From positions 123,444-187,443 of the forward strand of contig JADKFS010000013.1 in NCBI GenBank assembly GCA_016717335.1: 64,000 nt of DNA. The letters run 5' to 3'. A model generated the notes under the pieces. It ran no database searches and was not told the DNA's origin. It saw nothing but the letters and a program-made list of their open reading frames with translations. The DNA comes from Candidatus Ribeiella danica (GTDB taxonomy: Bacteria > Chloroflexota > Chloroflexia > Chloroflexales > Roseiflexaceae). Shown here piece after piece: positions 1 through 7,813 of this stretch (position 1 is its first letter; the number at the start of each line of letters is the position of its first letter). A program made the position numbers and the translations under genes.

Positions 1-52
1 GAGCGCATTGGTAACAACAAGGATCGGTATGGCTCAAGGAGGGGCCAGAACC

Positions 53-2011
53 ATGAACATGTCTCTATTCTCCCGACGTCACAATCCGCTGCGGGCGCGC
101 GTCTGGCGCGCGCTGCTGTGTTGCGCGCTGCTGCTCGCGCCGCTCTTGGCTCTCGGCGCGTCGGGGGCGCAGACCGCCTCGGCGCACATGCTTTCGCCCG
201 AATCGCTCTTGAATCCCGACGGCACGCTGAATCTCGCCGCGGGACGCCAGGGCACACTCGACCTGCGCGGTTGGAACGTGACGCTCGACGCGGCGCGCGG
301 ACCAATTCTCTCGCGCGCACAAACCGCGTCGCTAGCAGCACCGTGGGCGGCGCTGCCGAATGGCGGGCTGGATGGCAGCGTGTTTGCCCTGGCGGTGATG
401 GGGAGCGACCTGTATGTCGGCGGCACTTTCACCGCCACCGCCGATGGCGCGGTGACCAATCTGAACGGCATCGCCAAGTTCGACGGCGCCAGTTGGGCGG
501 CGCTGCCCAACAATGGGCTGAGTGGGCCGGGGCTCACCGTGTTTGCCCTGGCGGTGATGGGGAGCGACCTGTACGTGGGCGGCACTTTCACCGCTACTGC
601 CGACGGCGCGGTGACCAATCTGAACGGCATCGCCAAGTTCGACGGCGCCAGTTGGTCGGCGCTGCCGAATGGCGGGCTGGATAGCAGCGTGAATGCACTG
701 GCGGTGATCGGGAGCGACCTGTACGTGGGCGGCGCTTTCACCACTACCGCCGATGGCGCGGTGACCAATCTGAACCGCATCGCCAAGTTTGACGGCGCCA
801 GTTGGTCGGCGCTGCCCAACAATGGGCTGGGTAGCATCGTGAGAGCCCTGGCGGTGATCGGGAGCGACCTGTACGTGGGCGGCGGTTTCACCACTACCGC
901 CGACGGCGCGGTGACCAATCTGAAGCGTATCGCCAAGTTTGACGGCGCCAGTTGGTCGGCGCTGCCCAACAATGGGCTGAATAGCAGCGTGAGAGCCCTG
1001 GCGGTGATCGGGAGCGACCTGTACGTGGGCGGCGGTTTCACCACTACCGCCGACGGCGCGGTGACTAATCTGGCCCGTATCGCCAAGTTTGACGGCGCCA
1101 GTTGGGCGGCGCTGCCCAACAATGGGCTGAATAGCGAAGTGAGAGTCCTGGCGGTGAGTGGGAGCGATCTGTACGTGGGCGGCAGTTTCACCACTACCGC
1201 CGACGGCGCGGTGACTAATTTGGCCCGTATCGCCAAGTTTGACGGCGCCAGTTGGGCGGCGCTGCCGAATGGCGGGCTGGATAGCACCGTGAATGCACTG
1301 GTGGTGATGGGGAGCGACCTGTACGTGGGTGGCGGTTTCACCGCTACCGCCGACGGCGCGGTGACCAATCTGAACCGCATCGCCGTGTACGGTTTGCCAT
1401 CCACTGACACAACCCCGCCGAGCATCACCATCACCACGCCCGCCGACGGCGCGACGTACACGCTCGGTCAGGTGGTCAATGCCGATTACAACTGTCAGGA
1501 TGAAGCGGGTGGTTCGGGTCTCGTTTCCTGTGTCGGAGATGTCCCGAACGGTAGTCCGATTGACACCAGTTCGGTTGGCGCCAAGACCTTCACGGTGAAC
1601 GCTGCGGACAGCGCCGGCAACACCAGCTCGCTCACCCGCAGCTATAGCGTCGTCTTCAACACCAGCTTCGGCAACAACTTCGGCGGGCCGATCGACTCGC
1701 CGCCTGTGCTCAATTCGATGAAGGCCGGCGGCGGCGTCCCAGTGATCTTCGACCTGGGCGGCGACCGCGGGCTGAACATCCTGGCCAGTGGCTACCCGAC
1801 CTCGCGGCAGGTCGCCTGCGACACCAGCGCGCCGGTCGACCAGGTCGAGGTGACGACCAGCTCCAACAGCGGCCTGCACTACGACGCGACCACCGGCCTG
1901 TACACCTATGTCTGGAAGACCGACAAGAACTGGACTGGAAGTTGCCGCCAGTTCACCCTGCGCTTGACCGACGGCAGCGACCACATCGCGCTGTTCAAGT
2001 TCACCAAGTAG
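53..2011 (+). CDS. Secreted seven-repeat beta-propeller-like protein with C-terminal PxKF domain
   Basis: The start is ATG 53, preceded by AAGGAGGGG at 36-44; a TTG at 8 in the same frame lacks such a site. Residues 1 to about 44 form a Sec signal peptide (basic start, then a Leu/Ala-rich core). Residues about 105-465 hold seven copies of a 50-residue unit containing GSDLYVGG and IAKFDGASW; the copies lie 150 bp apart at 401, 560, 711, 861, 1011, 1161 and 1311 and are nearly identical in DNA. Seven such units suggest a seven-bladed propeller, but this is inferred. A short Ig-like linker with TPPSITITTPADGATY follows. The last ~100 residues match the PxKF pattern (VPVIFDLGGDRGLNI, YTYVWKTDKNW, FTLRLTDG), found at the ends of bacterial surface proteins. 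The likely role is an extracellular adhesive or surface protein; no enzyme motif is visible. Confidence 0.8.
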   Translation: MNMSLFSRRHNPLRARVWRALLCCALLLAPLLALGASGAQTASAHMLSPESLLNPDGTLNLAAGRQGTLDLRGWNVTLDAARGPILSRAQTASLAAPWAALPNGGLDGSVFALAVMGSDLYVGGTFTATADGAVTNLNGIAKFDGASWAALPNNGLSGPGLTVFALAVMGSDLYVGGTFTATADGAVTNLNGIAKFDGASWSALPNGGLDSSVNALAVIGSDLYVGGAFTTTADGAVTNLNRIAKFDGASWSALPNNGLGSIVRALAVIGSDLYVGGGFTTTADGAVTNLKRIAKFDGASWSALPNNGLNSSVRALAVIGSDLYVGGGFTTTADGAVTNLARIAKFDGASWAALPNNGLNSEVRVLAVSGSDLYVGGSFTTTADGAVTNLARIAKFDGASWAALPNGGLDSTVNALVVMGSDLYVGGGFTATADGAVTNLNRIAVYGLPSTDTTPPSITITTPADGATYTLGQVVNADYNCQDEAGGSGLVSCVGDVPNGSPIDTSSVGAKTFTVNAADSAGNTSSLTRSYSVVFNTSFGNNFGGPIDSPPVLNSMKAGGGVPVIFDLGGDRGLNILASGYPTSRQVACDTSAPVDQVEVTTSSNSGLHYDATTGLYTYVWKTDKNWTGSCRQFTLRLTDGSDHIALFKFTK

Positions 2012-2015
2012 GCCC

Positions 2016-2104
2016 TTACCCTCTGCCCCCTCTCCCGCCGCGGCGGGAGAGGGGAACCGCCCCATTGCACGCACCCCCGTTCCCACGAGGAGCGGGGGTG
2101 CCCT
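2016..2104. repeat. Paired C/T-rich and G-rich hairpins downstream of the propeller gene
   Basis: The stretch contains CCCCTCTCCCGCC/GGCGGGAGAGGGG followed about 30 bp later by ACCCCCGTTCC/GGAGCGGGGGT. It is a simple member of the C-rich/G-rich hairpin class seen many times in this window. It lies 4 bp after the stop codon at 2011, so it may act as a transcription terminator, although no clear T-run follows. Confidence 0.6.
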
Positions 2105-2129
2105 GTATGGTCGTAGTCTGAATTTCTCC

Positions 2130-2156
2130 TTGACTCCTCAACCATTCCTCTATAAT
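2130..2156 (+). promoter_or_regulatory. Sigma70-like promoter for the HTH gene
   Basis: TTGACT (2130-2135) and TATAAT (2151-2156) are separated by 15 bp, a short spacer. The -10 box ends 37 bp before the ATG at 2193. Confidence 0.5.
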
Positions 2157-2192
2157 CCACGCAACCCAAAGCGACCACAAGGAGCACACGGC

Positions 2193-2417
2193 ATGGCCGA
2201 GACCATGTACACGCCGAAGCAGGTCGCGGAAGCGCTCGGCGTCAGCGACCAGACGATCTACCGCTGGATCGCCGCCGGCATCCTTCAGGCGACCGCGCGC
2301 GGCCTCGTCAAGAAGCGCTATCTGATCTCCGCCTGTGAATTCGAGCGCGTGAGACGCGAGGGAAATTACGAGGATTTCAAGGGAAAAGTGATGCCCGCCC
2401 TGAGGAGCGCCAGATAA
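2193..2417 (+). CDS. Small helix-turn-helix (excisionase-type, HTH_17) DNA-binding protein
   Basis: A 74-residue protein starting at ATG 2193, with ACAAGGAG at 2177-2184. Residues 5-50 (YTPKQVAEALGVSDQTIYRWI ... and LVKKRYLISA) form a MerR/excisionase-like winged helix: the pattern TPKQVAEALGVSxxTIYRWI is the recognition fold seen in HTH_17 proteins. The usual excisionase partner, an integrase, is not present nearby. It sits 70 bp from the 3' end of a tRNA-Val gene on the opposite strand, a location often used by integrative elements, but nothing else mobile is visible. It may equally be a stand-alone regulator. Confidence 0.8.
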   Translation: MAETMYTPKQVAEALGVSDQTIYRWIAAGILQATARGLVKKRYLISACEFERVRREGNYEDFKGKVMPALRSAR

Positions 2418-2487
2418 ACGACAACCCGGCTGCGCCTCGCGGGCGAGCCGGGTAGCAATGTCGCGGGTGCGCTCCTCAGGGCGCGTG

Positions 2488-2564
2488 TGGTGGGCGATAC
2501 TGGACTCGAACCAGTGACCTCGTCGGTGTGAACGACGCGCTCTAGCCAGCTGAGCTAATCGCCC
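2488..2564 (-). tRNA. tRNA-Val (anticodon CAC), CCA encoded
   Basis: Read on the minus strand, the acceptor arm GGGCGAT pairs with ATCGCCC. The D stem is GCTC/GAGC. The anticodon stem is CGTCG/CGACG with loop TTCACAC, so the anticodon is CAC (valine GTG codons). The T arm is ACTGG-TTCGAGT-CCAGT. The discriminator A is at 2491 and CCA is encoded at 2488-2490. Confidence 0.96.
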
Positions 2565-2580
2565 GTCCTGGGCGACCAGG

Positions 2581-2609
2581 AGTATAGCATAGCTATGGGG
2601 AAGTTGCAA
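2581..2609 (-). promoter_or_regulatory. Sigma70-like promoter of tRNA-Val
   Basis: On the minus strand, TTGCAA (2609-2604), a 17-bp spacer and TATACT (2586-2581) lie 16 bp upstream of the tRNA 5' end. Spacing and distance are ideal. Confidence 0.75.
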
Positions 2610-2657
2610 ACGGCACAGGTTGCTAATTTGCTAACGGTGTGACGTGTGCTTTTGCGC

Positions 2658-2784
2658 GGCGGGCCAGCCGTGGCCCGCCCGGCCCGTCAACGGGCGGGCT
2701 ACGTGGACGGAGGCCGTTGCCACAGCCTGATCCAGCCCGCGAAAGCGGGCTTCGTTGAGCTAGCCGCAGGATTCATCCTGCGGC
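2658..2784. repeat. Cluster of short GC hairpins
   Basis: Four inverted repeats occur in a gene-free stretch: GGCGGGCCA/TGGCCCGCC (2658-2679), GCCCGT/ACGGGC (2683-2696), AGCCCGC-GAAA-GCGGGCT (2734-2751) and GCCGCAGGAT/ATCCTGCGGC (2763-2784). No gene is visible between 2565 and 3077. Confidence 0.65.
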
Positions 2785-2848
2785 GTGCGGGCGCGCACAA
2801 CCGTGCGTCACACCCGTTTGCTAATCAGGACTGCGATGCAACGTCTTT

Positions 2849-2993
2849 GACCCCACCCCCTGTCCCCCGCCCCTAAAAAGGGCGGGGGTATAGATCTGGC
2901 GTGGTGGTGCGGTCGCTCCGCGACCGCACCACCACGCCGACAAGCCCCCCCTCTCCCAGGCGTGGGAGAGGGGGGCGGGGGGGGGGTGAGGGC
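2849..2993. repeat. Compound hairpin element (copy 1)
   Basis: A left C-rich hairpin (CCCCCGCCC ... GGGCGGGGG), then a perfect 19-bp stem at 2898-2916/2920-2938 with loop TCC, then a right C/T-rich hairpin (CCCCCTCTCCC ... GGGAGAGGGGGG) ending in GGTGAGG. The architecture recurs at 44589, 46880 and 48806 with unrelated central stems. It lies downstream of the ppc stop codon. Confidence 0.7.
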
Positions 2994-3077
2994 AAACACT
3001 CCGGCTACCCCGTGTTCTTGAGGGCGGGGCATGATGGGAGAGAACGGATGAGCGAGCAGTGAGGGCAAACACCCCTG

Positions 3078-5933
3078 CTACCCCGTGTTCTTGAGGCCGG
3101 CGGCGATCCCGCTGATGCTGAGCAGGATGGCATCCTCGAGCGCGGCGTGGTCCGGCCCGGCCGGGTCGGCGCGCAGCCGCCGCAGCAGCTCGACCTGGAC
3201 GAAGCTCATCGGGTCGATGTAGGGGTTGCGGCGGGCGATCGAGCGCTGCAGCACCGGGCTGCGGTCGAGCAGATGCTCGATCTGCGCGACCTGGCAGATC
3301 ATGCGGCTGGTGCGCGCGTGCTCCTCGCGCACGGCGCCGAAGATCGCCTCGGCCGCGCGCGGGTCCGTCGCCAGCTCGGCGTAGCGCTCGGCGATCCGCA
3401 GGTCGGCCTTGCCCAGGATCATCTGCGCGCTGTCGATCATGGTGCGGAAGAACTGCCACTCTCTGTACATCGTCTGCAGCAGCTCGAGCTTGGGGCTTGG
3501 GGCTTGGGGCTTGGGGCCTGAGGGCGCGCTCCCAAGCCCCAAGTCCCTCGTCCCTAGCCCCTCCGAGACGAACGTCTCGAGCGCATACCCCAGCCCGTAC
3601 CACCCCGGCAGCGTGTGGCGGCTCTGCATCCAGCTGAAGACCCACGGGATCGCGCGCAGGTCCTCGATCCGGTCGCTGTTGCGGCGGCTGGCCGGGCGGC
3701 TGCCGATCTTGAGCCGGCTGATCTCGGCGATCGGCGTGGCGCTGCGGAAGTAGGGCAGAAAGTCGGTGTTCTGGTAGACCAGGCCGCGGTAGTGGCCGCG
3801 CGCGATCTCGGCCAGCCGCTCGAGCGCGTGCTCCCACTCGGGCGGCGCGTCGTGCTGCGGCGCGAAGCCGGCGCGCAGCACCGCGTTGACGACCTGCTCG
3901 AGGTGGCGGTAGCCCAGCGGCGGCAGGCCGTAGCGGTCGGCGATCACCTCGCCCTGCTCGGTGATCTTGATCTGGTTGCCGATGCTGCCGGGCGGCTGGG
4001 CCAGGATGGCCTGGTTGGCCGGGCCGCCCCCGCGGCCGATCGAGCCGCCGCGCCCGTGGAACAGCCGCAGCCCGATGCCCTCGCGCGCGGCCATGTCGCG
4101 CAGCGCCCGCTGGGCCTGGTAGAGCGCCCAGTTCGCCGCCACGAAGCCGACGTCCTTGTTGCTGTCGGAGTAGCCGATCATGATCTCCTGGACGTTGCCG
4201 CGCAGCGCCAGGTGCTCGCGGTAGGCCGGCAGGCGCAGGCACGCCTCCATCACCCGGTCGCAGCCGGCCAGGTCGGCGCCGGTCTCGAACAGCGGCACGA
4301 TGTTCAGCCGGCTGGCGCGCTCCGCCGGGCGGTACAGCCCGGCCTCCTTGGCGAGCAGCAGGGCGGCCAGCACATCGCTGGCGCCGCAGGTCATGCTGAT
4401 GACGTAGGTCTGGATCGCCTCGGGGCTGAGCTGCTCCAGGATCGCGGCGACGGTGCGGAAGGTCTGGACGGTCTCGGCCGTCTCGGGGGTGTAGGGCAGC
4501 CGCGCCGGGATCAGCGGCCGCGGGTTGGCGACCTCGCGCGACAGCAGCTCGACGCGCCGGCCCTCGTCGAGCGCGGCGTAGTCGTCGCACACGCCCGCCA
4601 GGCGCAGCACCTCGGCCAGCGCGGCGGCGTGGCGCTCGCTGTGCTGGCGGATGTCCAGCGTGGCGACGTGCAGCCCGAACACCTCGACCTGGCGGATCAG
4701 GTCGTGCAGCCCGCCATCGGCTACGCTCGCGCCGGCGTTGGCGCGCAGGCTGCGCTCCATCACCAGCAGGTCGGCCAGCAGCTCGTCGCGCCCGTGGTAG
4801 AACGTGCCGACCGTCGGCAGCAGCGGGCCGCTGCCCCAGTCGGGTACGTGGCTGCCGGTGTGATCGAGCGAGCGCAGCAGCTTCTCGCGGATGTAGGTGC
4901 ACTTCTGGCGGTACAGCTCGTAGGGGTTGCGCTGGGCCAGCAGCCGCGCGACCTTCGGGAACAGCACCGCGTCGGACTCGAGCGAGCGCCGCAGCTCGTC
5001 GCTGATCGCGACCTGGCGGCTCGACTGGCCCAGTCGGTGGCTCAGGCGCTCGACCGCGGCGGTGTGCCGCCGCAGCGCCCAGGCGCGCATCAGCCGCACC
5101 GTCTCGACCGTCACCTCGGGCGTCACGTAGGGGTTGCCGTCGCGGTCGCCGCCCATCCACGATCCGAAGCGCAGCAGCGACGGGACGCGCCAGGCGTGCT
5201 CGGGGTAGGCCTGGCCAAGCGCGCGCTCCAGGTCGCGGTAGAGCTGGGGCACCAGGTCGTACAGCGTGGCCTCGAAGTAGTACAGCCCGTTCTTGACCTC
5301 GTCGGTCACGGTCGGCCGGATGACGCGGACCTCGTCGCTCTGCCACAGGCCGACGATCTCCTCGGCCACCTGGCGAACGGGGTCCTCGGCCGGGCCGATC
5401 GCGAGGGCCGAGTCGGCGCGCTCGATGCTGCTCGCGATCCGGCGCAGCTTCTCCAGCGTCGTCCGGCGGCGCGCCTCGGTCGGGTGCGCGGTGAAGACCG
5501 GCAGGACCAGCGCCGATTCGAGCCAGCGCTGCAGCTCCTCGGCGCCCACGCCGGCGCGGCGCAGCTCGGCCACGGCGGCCTCGATCGACTCGGAGCGCGG
5601 CTCGTCGGGGTGGAGCTGCGCGCGGTCGCGCAGCACCCAGATGCGCTGGAGCTGCTCGGACAGGTTGACCAGCGCGAAGTAGGTGCTGAACGACTTGAGC
5701 AGGTCGCGCGCCTGGTCGATCGTCAGGCCGGCGACGATCTGCTGCATCGCGGCGACCGACTCGGACCGATCGCCTGCGCGCAGGTCCTTCGCCAGCCCGC
5801 GCACGCGCTCCTCGAGCGCAAAGGCGGCCTCGCCGGCCTGCGCGCGGATCACCTCGCCGAGGATGTCGCCCAGGAAGTGGATCGTCGCCGACAGGCGATC
5901 GCGCTCGCCGTTGGTCTGCAGCTGTACAGCCAT
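3078..5933 (-). CDS. ppc: Phosphoenolpyruvate carboxylase
   Basis: This enzyme adds bicarbonate to PEP to form oxaloacetate, an anaplerotic reaction. The 951-residue product starting at ATG 5933 (GGGGA about 10 nt upstream) shows the full bacterial PEPC signature: VFTAHPTEA with catalytic His near residue 150, GSWMGGDRDGNP, GYSDSNKDVGF, FHGRGGSIGRGGGP and the C-terminal KNTG. Against the E. coli enzyme, the segment between YALETFVSEG and LLQTMYREWQFF carries an extra ~23 residues (about 791-815) encoded by a heptamer repeat array (3488-3560). The frame stays open and every catalytic block is intact, so the enzyme is probably functional. An upstream in-frame start would add 46 residues that look non-coding. 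Confidence 0.97.
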   Translation of the reverse strand: MAVQLQTNGERDRLSATIHFLGDILGEVIRAQAGEAAFALEERVRGLAKDLRAGDRSESVAAMQQIVAGLTIDQARDLLKSFSTYFALVNLSEQLQRIWVLRDRAQLHPDEPRSESIEAAVAELRRAGVGAEELQRWLESALVLPVFTAHPTEARRRTTLEKLRRIASSIERADSALAIGPAEDPVRQVAEEIVGLWQSDEVRVIRPTVTDEVKNGLYYFEATLYDLVPQLYRDLERALGQAYPEHAWRVPSLLRFGSWMGGDRDGNPYVTPEVTVETVRLMRAWALRRHTAAVERLSHRLGQSSRQVAISDELRRSLESDAVLFPKVARLLAQRNPYELYRQKCTYIREKLLRSLDHTGSHVPDWGSGPLLPTVGTFYHGRDELLADLLVMERSLRANAGASVADGGLHDLIRQVEVFGLHVATLDIRQHSERHAAALAEVLRLAGVCDDYAALDEGRRVELLSREVANPRPLIPARLPYTPETAETVQTFRTVAAILEQLSPEAIQTYVISMTCGASDVLAALLLAKEAGLYRPAERASRLNIVPLFETGADLAGCDRVMEACLRLPAYREHLALRGNVQEIMIGYSDSNKDVGFVAANWALYQAQRALRDMAAREGIGLRLFHGRGGSIGRGGGPANQAILAQPPGSIGNQIKITEQGEVIADRYGLPPLGYRHLEQVVNAVLRAGFAPQHDAPPEWEHALERLAEIARGHYRGLVYQNTDFLPYFRSATPIAEISRLKIGSRPASRRNSDRIEDLRAIPWVFSWMQSRHTLPGWYGLGYALETFVSEGLGTRDLGLGSAPSGPKPQAPSPKLELLQTMYREWQFFRTMIDSAQMILGKADLRIAERYAELATDPRAAEAIFGAVREEHARTSRMICQVAQIEHLLDRSPVLQRSIARRNPYIDPMSFVQVELLRRLRADPAGPDHAALEDAILLSISGIAAGLKNTG
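3488..3560. repeat. Heptamer array inside ppc
   Basis: Repeats of CTTGGGG (3488-3520) are followed by the opposite-strand heptamers CCAAGCC/CCCTAGC. They encode the PKPQAPSP-like insert of PEP carboxylase. The same heptamers form long intergenic arrays elsewhere in the window (for example 23640, 14800 and 52990). Confidence 0.85.
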
Positions 5934-6094
5934 AGATGTTCCCCGCATCGCTGGATTCATGTGGCTCGTCGAGCACGCCGTTGTGGTCTTGGAGGGGCAG
6001 GCGGCATTATAGGAGCGCGCGCGCGGCGCGTCAAACGAGTGTAGGCACCGCCCCCGTGTCCCCGCGGGCATCGGTCACACCTCCCAGCATCTCC

Positions 6095-6425
6095 GGGGGG
6101 CTGCGCGCCCCCCGTACCCCAGCGGGCGGGGGTGGGCCGCCACCCCCGCCGCCCCCCTCCCGGGGCTTGCGCCCCTGGACCCCAAAAATCACGCCGTCTC
6201 GTCTTCAGCGCTTGTGGTGCATGCCCGGCTGAATCCACGCACGGCGGGATGTGCACAGGCCTTGCTCGAATGGTGTGAGGCATCCGCCACTGGCATTGAA
6301 ATGGAGACAGCCTGACTTGCCGGAGGGGGGCCGGGGGAACCGGCGTGGGTTCCCCCGGGCGGGGGGCCGGGGGCGCAGCGCCCCGGCAAACACTTCGCGG
6401 GGGGCCGGGGGGCGCATAGCCCCGG
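6095..6425 (+). repeat. GC-rich interspersed element, copy A
   Basis: A full-length copy. It begins with GGGGGGCTGCGCGCCCCCC, then GCGGGCGGGGGTGGGCCGCC and GGGGCTTGCGCCCCTGGACC. An AT-richer core follows (GCATGCCCGGCTGAATCC, GGGATGTGCACA, GAATGGTGTGAGGCAT, CATTGAAATGGAGAC). It ends with TTGCCGGAGGGGGGCCGGGG and GGGGGCGCAGCGCCCCGG. The rest of 5934-6605 holds octamer repeats (TGACAAGA, near 6433-6455) and an inverted repeat around CAGTCGGCAGT/ACTGCTGACTG (6492-6540); no gene is seen. Confidence 0.85.
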
Positions 6426-6605
6426 AGAAAAGGTGACAAGATGACAAGATGACAGGTCACGCCCTCGGCAGAATCGGATCGCCCTCTACGGGTTGGCCGG
6501 CAGTCGGCAGTTGTGTTGGTGGCTGCCGACTGCTGACTGCGTACTGCAACCAGCAACGAACTTCTGGAAAGCTGTACTAGCCCTAACCCCTGCCCTGAAA
6601 GCGCA

Positions 6606-7700
6606 CTAAGCGGCGGGCCGGTGACGCCTGATTCGCCGCGCGAGCGGCGCGGTGGCCCTGGCCAGGCCAATCAGCAGCGCGGCCAGCGCAGCCAGCACGC
6701 CGCCCACAACGCCGACCAGCAGGCCCGCCCCGGTCGCGATCGCGATCCTGCCGCCCGCGGTGCGCGGTGGCGCCGGCTGGGGCGCGGGCGCAAGCTCCTC
6801 GGTCGGCTGGCTGGCCTCGGCCGGCTGCGGCGCGCGGCTGCCATGGCGGCGCGCGTAGACCTCGGTGAACTCGGCGCCCAGGAACAGGATCTGGCTGCTG
6901 AAGTAGATCCAGGCCATCAGCACCAGCACCGAGCCGACCACGCCGTAGGCGCTCCAGCTCTGGCCCGAGCGGCCGATGTAAAGCGCCAGGATATACTTCC
7001 CCAGCTCCCACACGATCGCAGTCATTAGCGCGCCCAGCCAGACGTCGCCCCAGTCGACCTTGGTATCGGGCAGGTACTTGAACAGCAGCGCGAACACCAG
7101 CGTGTTCAGCAGCAGCGAGGTGACCAGGCTGATCGCAACCCCGGCCACGCCGCCGATGAGCGGCAGATCCTTGAAGCTGGACAGCAGCGCCTGCGAGGCG
7201 CCGGTCAGCACCATCGAGACGAGCAACAGGAACCCGACCGACAGGACCATGCCGAACGAGAACAGCTTGGTGCGCAGCGTTCGCCACACGGACGCAACCA
7301 CGCTGCCGGCCGGCGGCGGCGTGGGCACGCTCCAGATCCGGTTGAAGCTCAGGTCGAGCTGCTGGAACGCCCCCGAGGCGCCGATCAGCAGCGTGACCAG
7401 GCCGACGATCGTCGCCCCGCCGGCCTGGCTCTTCACGCCGCCCAGGATGGTGTTCAGAATATCGGCCACCTGGGGCGAGAAATTGGTGCTCACCGCCGTT
7501 AGAATCTGCTCCTGAACGTCGATCGCGGTCGGCCAGAACTGCAGGACATAGCCCAGCGCCGCCACCAGCAGCAGCAGCAGCGGGAACATCGAGAACATGG
7601 CGTAGTACGCCAGGGCCGCGCCAAGCTGCCCGGCCTCGTCTTTCTGAAACTCGCTGCCGATCTCCTTGAGCAGCGGCAGCACATCTTGCTTGAGATTCAT
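6606..7700 (-). CDS. YihY/BrkB-family (formerly RNase BN-like) inner-membrane protein
   Basis: A 364-residue polytopic membrane protein starting at ATG 7700 behind GGGAGGT. The region from DEAGQLGAALAYYAMFSMFPL through LLLLVAALGY and the later GAFQQLDLSFNRIW, SLVTSLLLNTLVFALLFKYL, GALMTAIVWELGKYIL and LVLMAWIYFSSQILFLGAEFTEVY matches the YihY family, with about six membrane segments. The C-terminal tail (from about residue 290) is Pro/Ala-rich with two more hydrophobic stretches near GAGLLVGVVGGVLAALAALL. The family's function is unknown; the old RNase BN name is not supported by biochemistry. Confidence 0.9.
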   Translation of the reverse strand: MNLKQDVLPLLKEIGSEFQKDEAGQLGAALAYYAMFSMFPLLLLLVAALGYVLQFWPTAIDVQEQILTAVSTNFSPQVADILNTILGGVKSQAGGATIVGLVTLLIGASGAFQQLDLSFNRIWSVPTPPPAGSVVASVWRTLRTKLFSFGMVLSVGFLLLVSMVLTGASQALLSSFKDLPLIGGVAGVAISLVTSLLLNTLVFALLFKYLPDTKVDWGDVWLGALMTAIVWELGKYILALYIGRSGQSWSAYGVVGSVLVLMAWIYFSSQILFLGAEFTEVYARRHGSRAPQPAEASQPTEELAPAPQPAPPRTAGGRIAIATGAGLLVGVVGGVLAALAALLIGLARATAPLARRIRRHRPAA

Positions 7701-7748
7701 AGCGACCTCCCCACACATACCAGCGCAGTGCAAGAATTATACCTGAAG

Positions 7749-7777
7749 TTGCATTCGGCGCCGCCTGCTGGTAAAGT
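7749..7777 (+). promoter_or_regulatory. Possible sigma70 promoter for the AlkP-like gene
   Basis: TTGCAT (7749-7754), a 17-bp spacer and TAAAGT (7772-7777) lie 36 bp before the ATG at 7814, in the divergent gap with yihY. Confidence 0.4.
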
Positions 7778-7813
7778 AAAGCCGTCGCGTTCCAGCCAGC
7801 AGGAGCAGTTGCC

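Noticed and set aside
8..52. TTG start at 8 for the propeller gene
   Set aside because: ATG 53 has the ribosome site and starts a clean signal peptide.
79..1461. Long minus-strand frame across the propeller gene
   Set aside because: It mirrors the repeat periodicity of the sense gene; no ribosome site or family resemblance.
2130..2192. ATG-like upstream start for the HTH gene
   Set aside because: It overlaps the -35/-10 promoter boxes; ATG 2193 has ACAAGGAG in place.
3615..6044. Long plus-strand reading frame opposite ppc (809 codons)
   Set aside because: It is the antisense shadow of the high-GC ppc gene; its composition (Asp/Arg/Gln-rich, no motif) is typical of such shadows.
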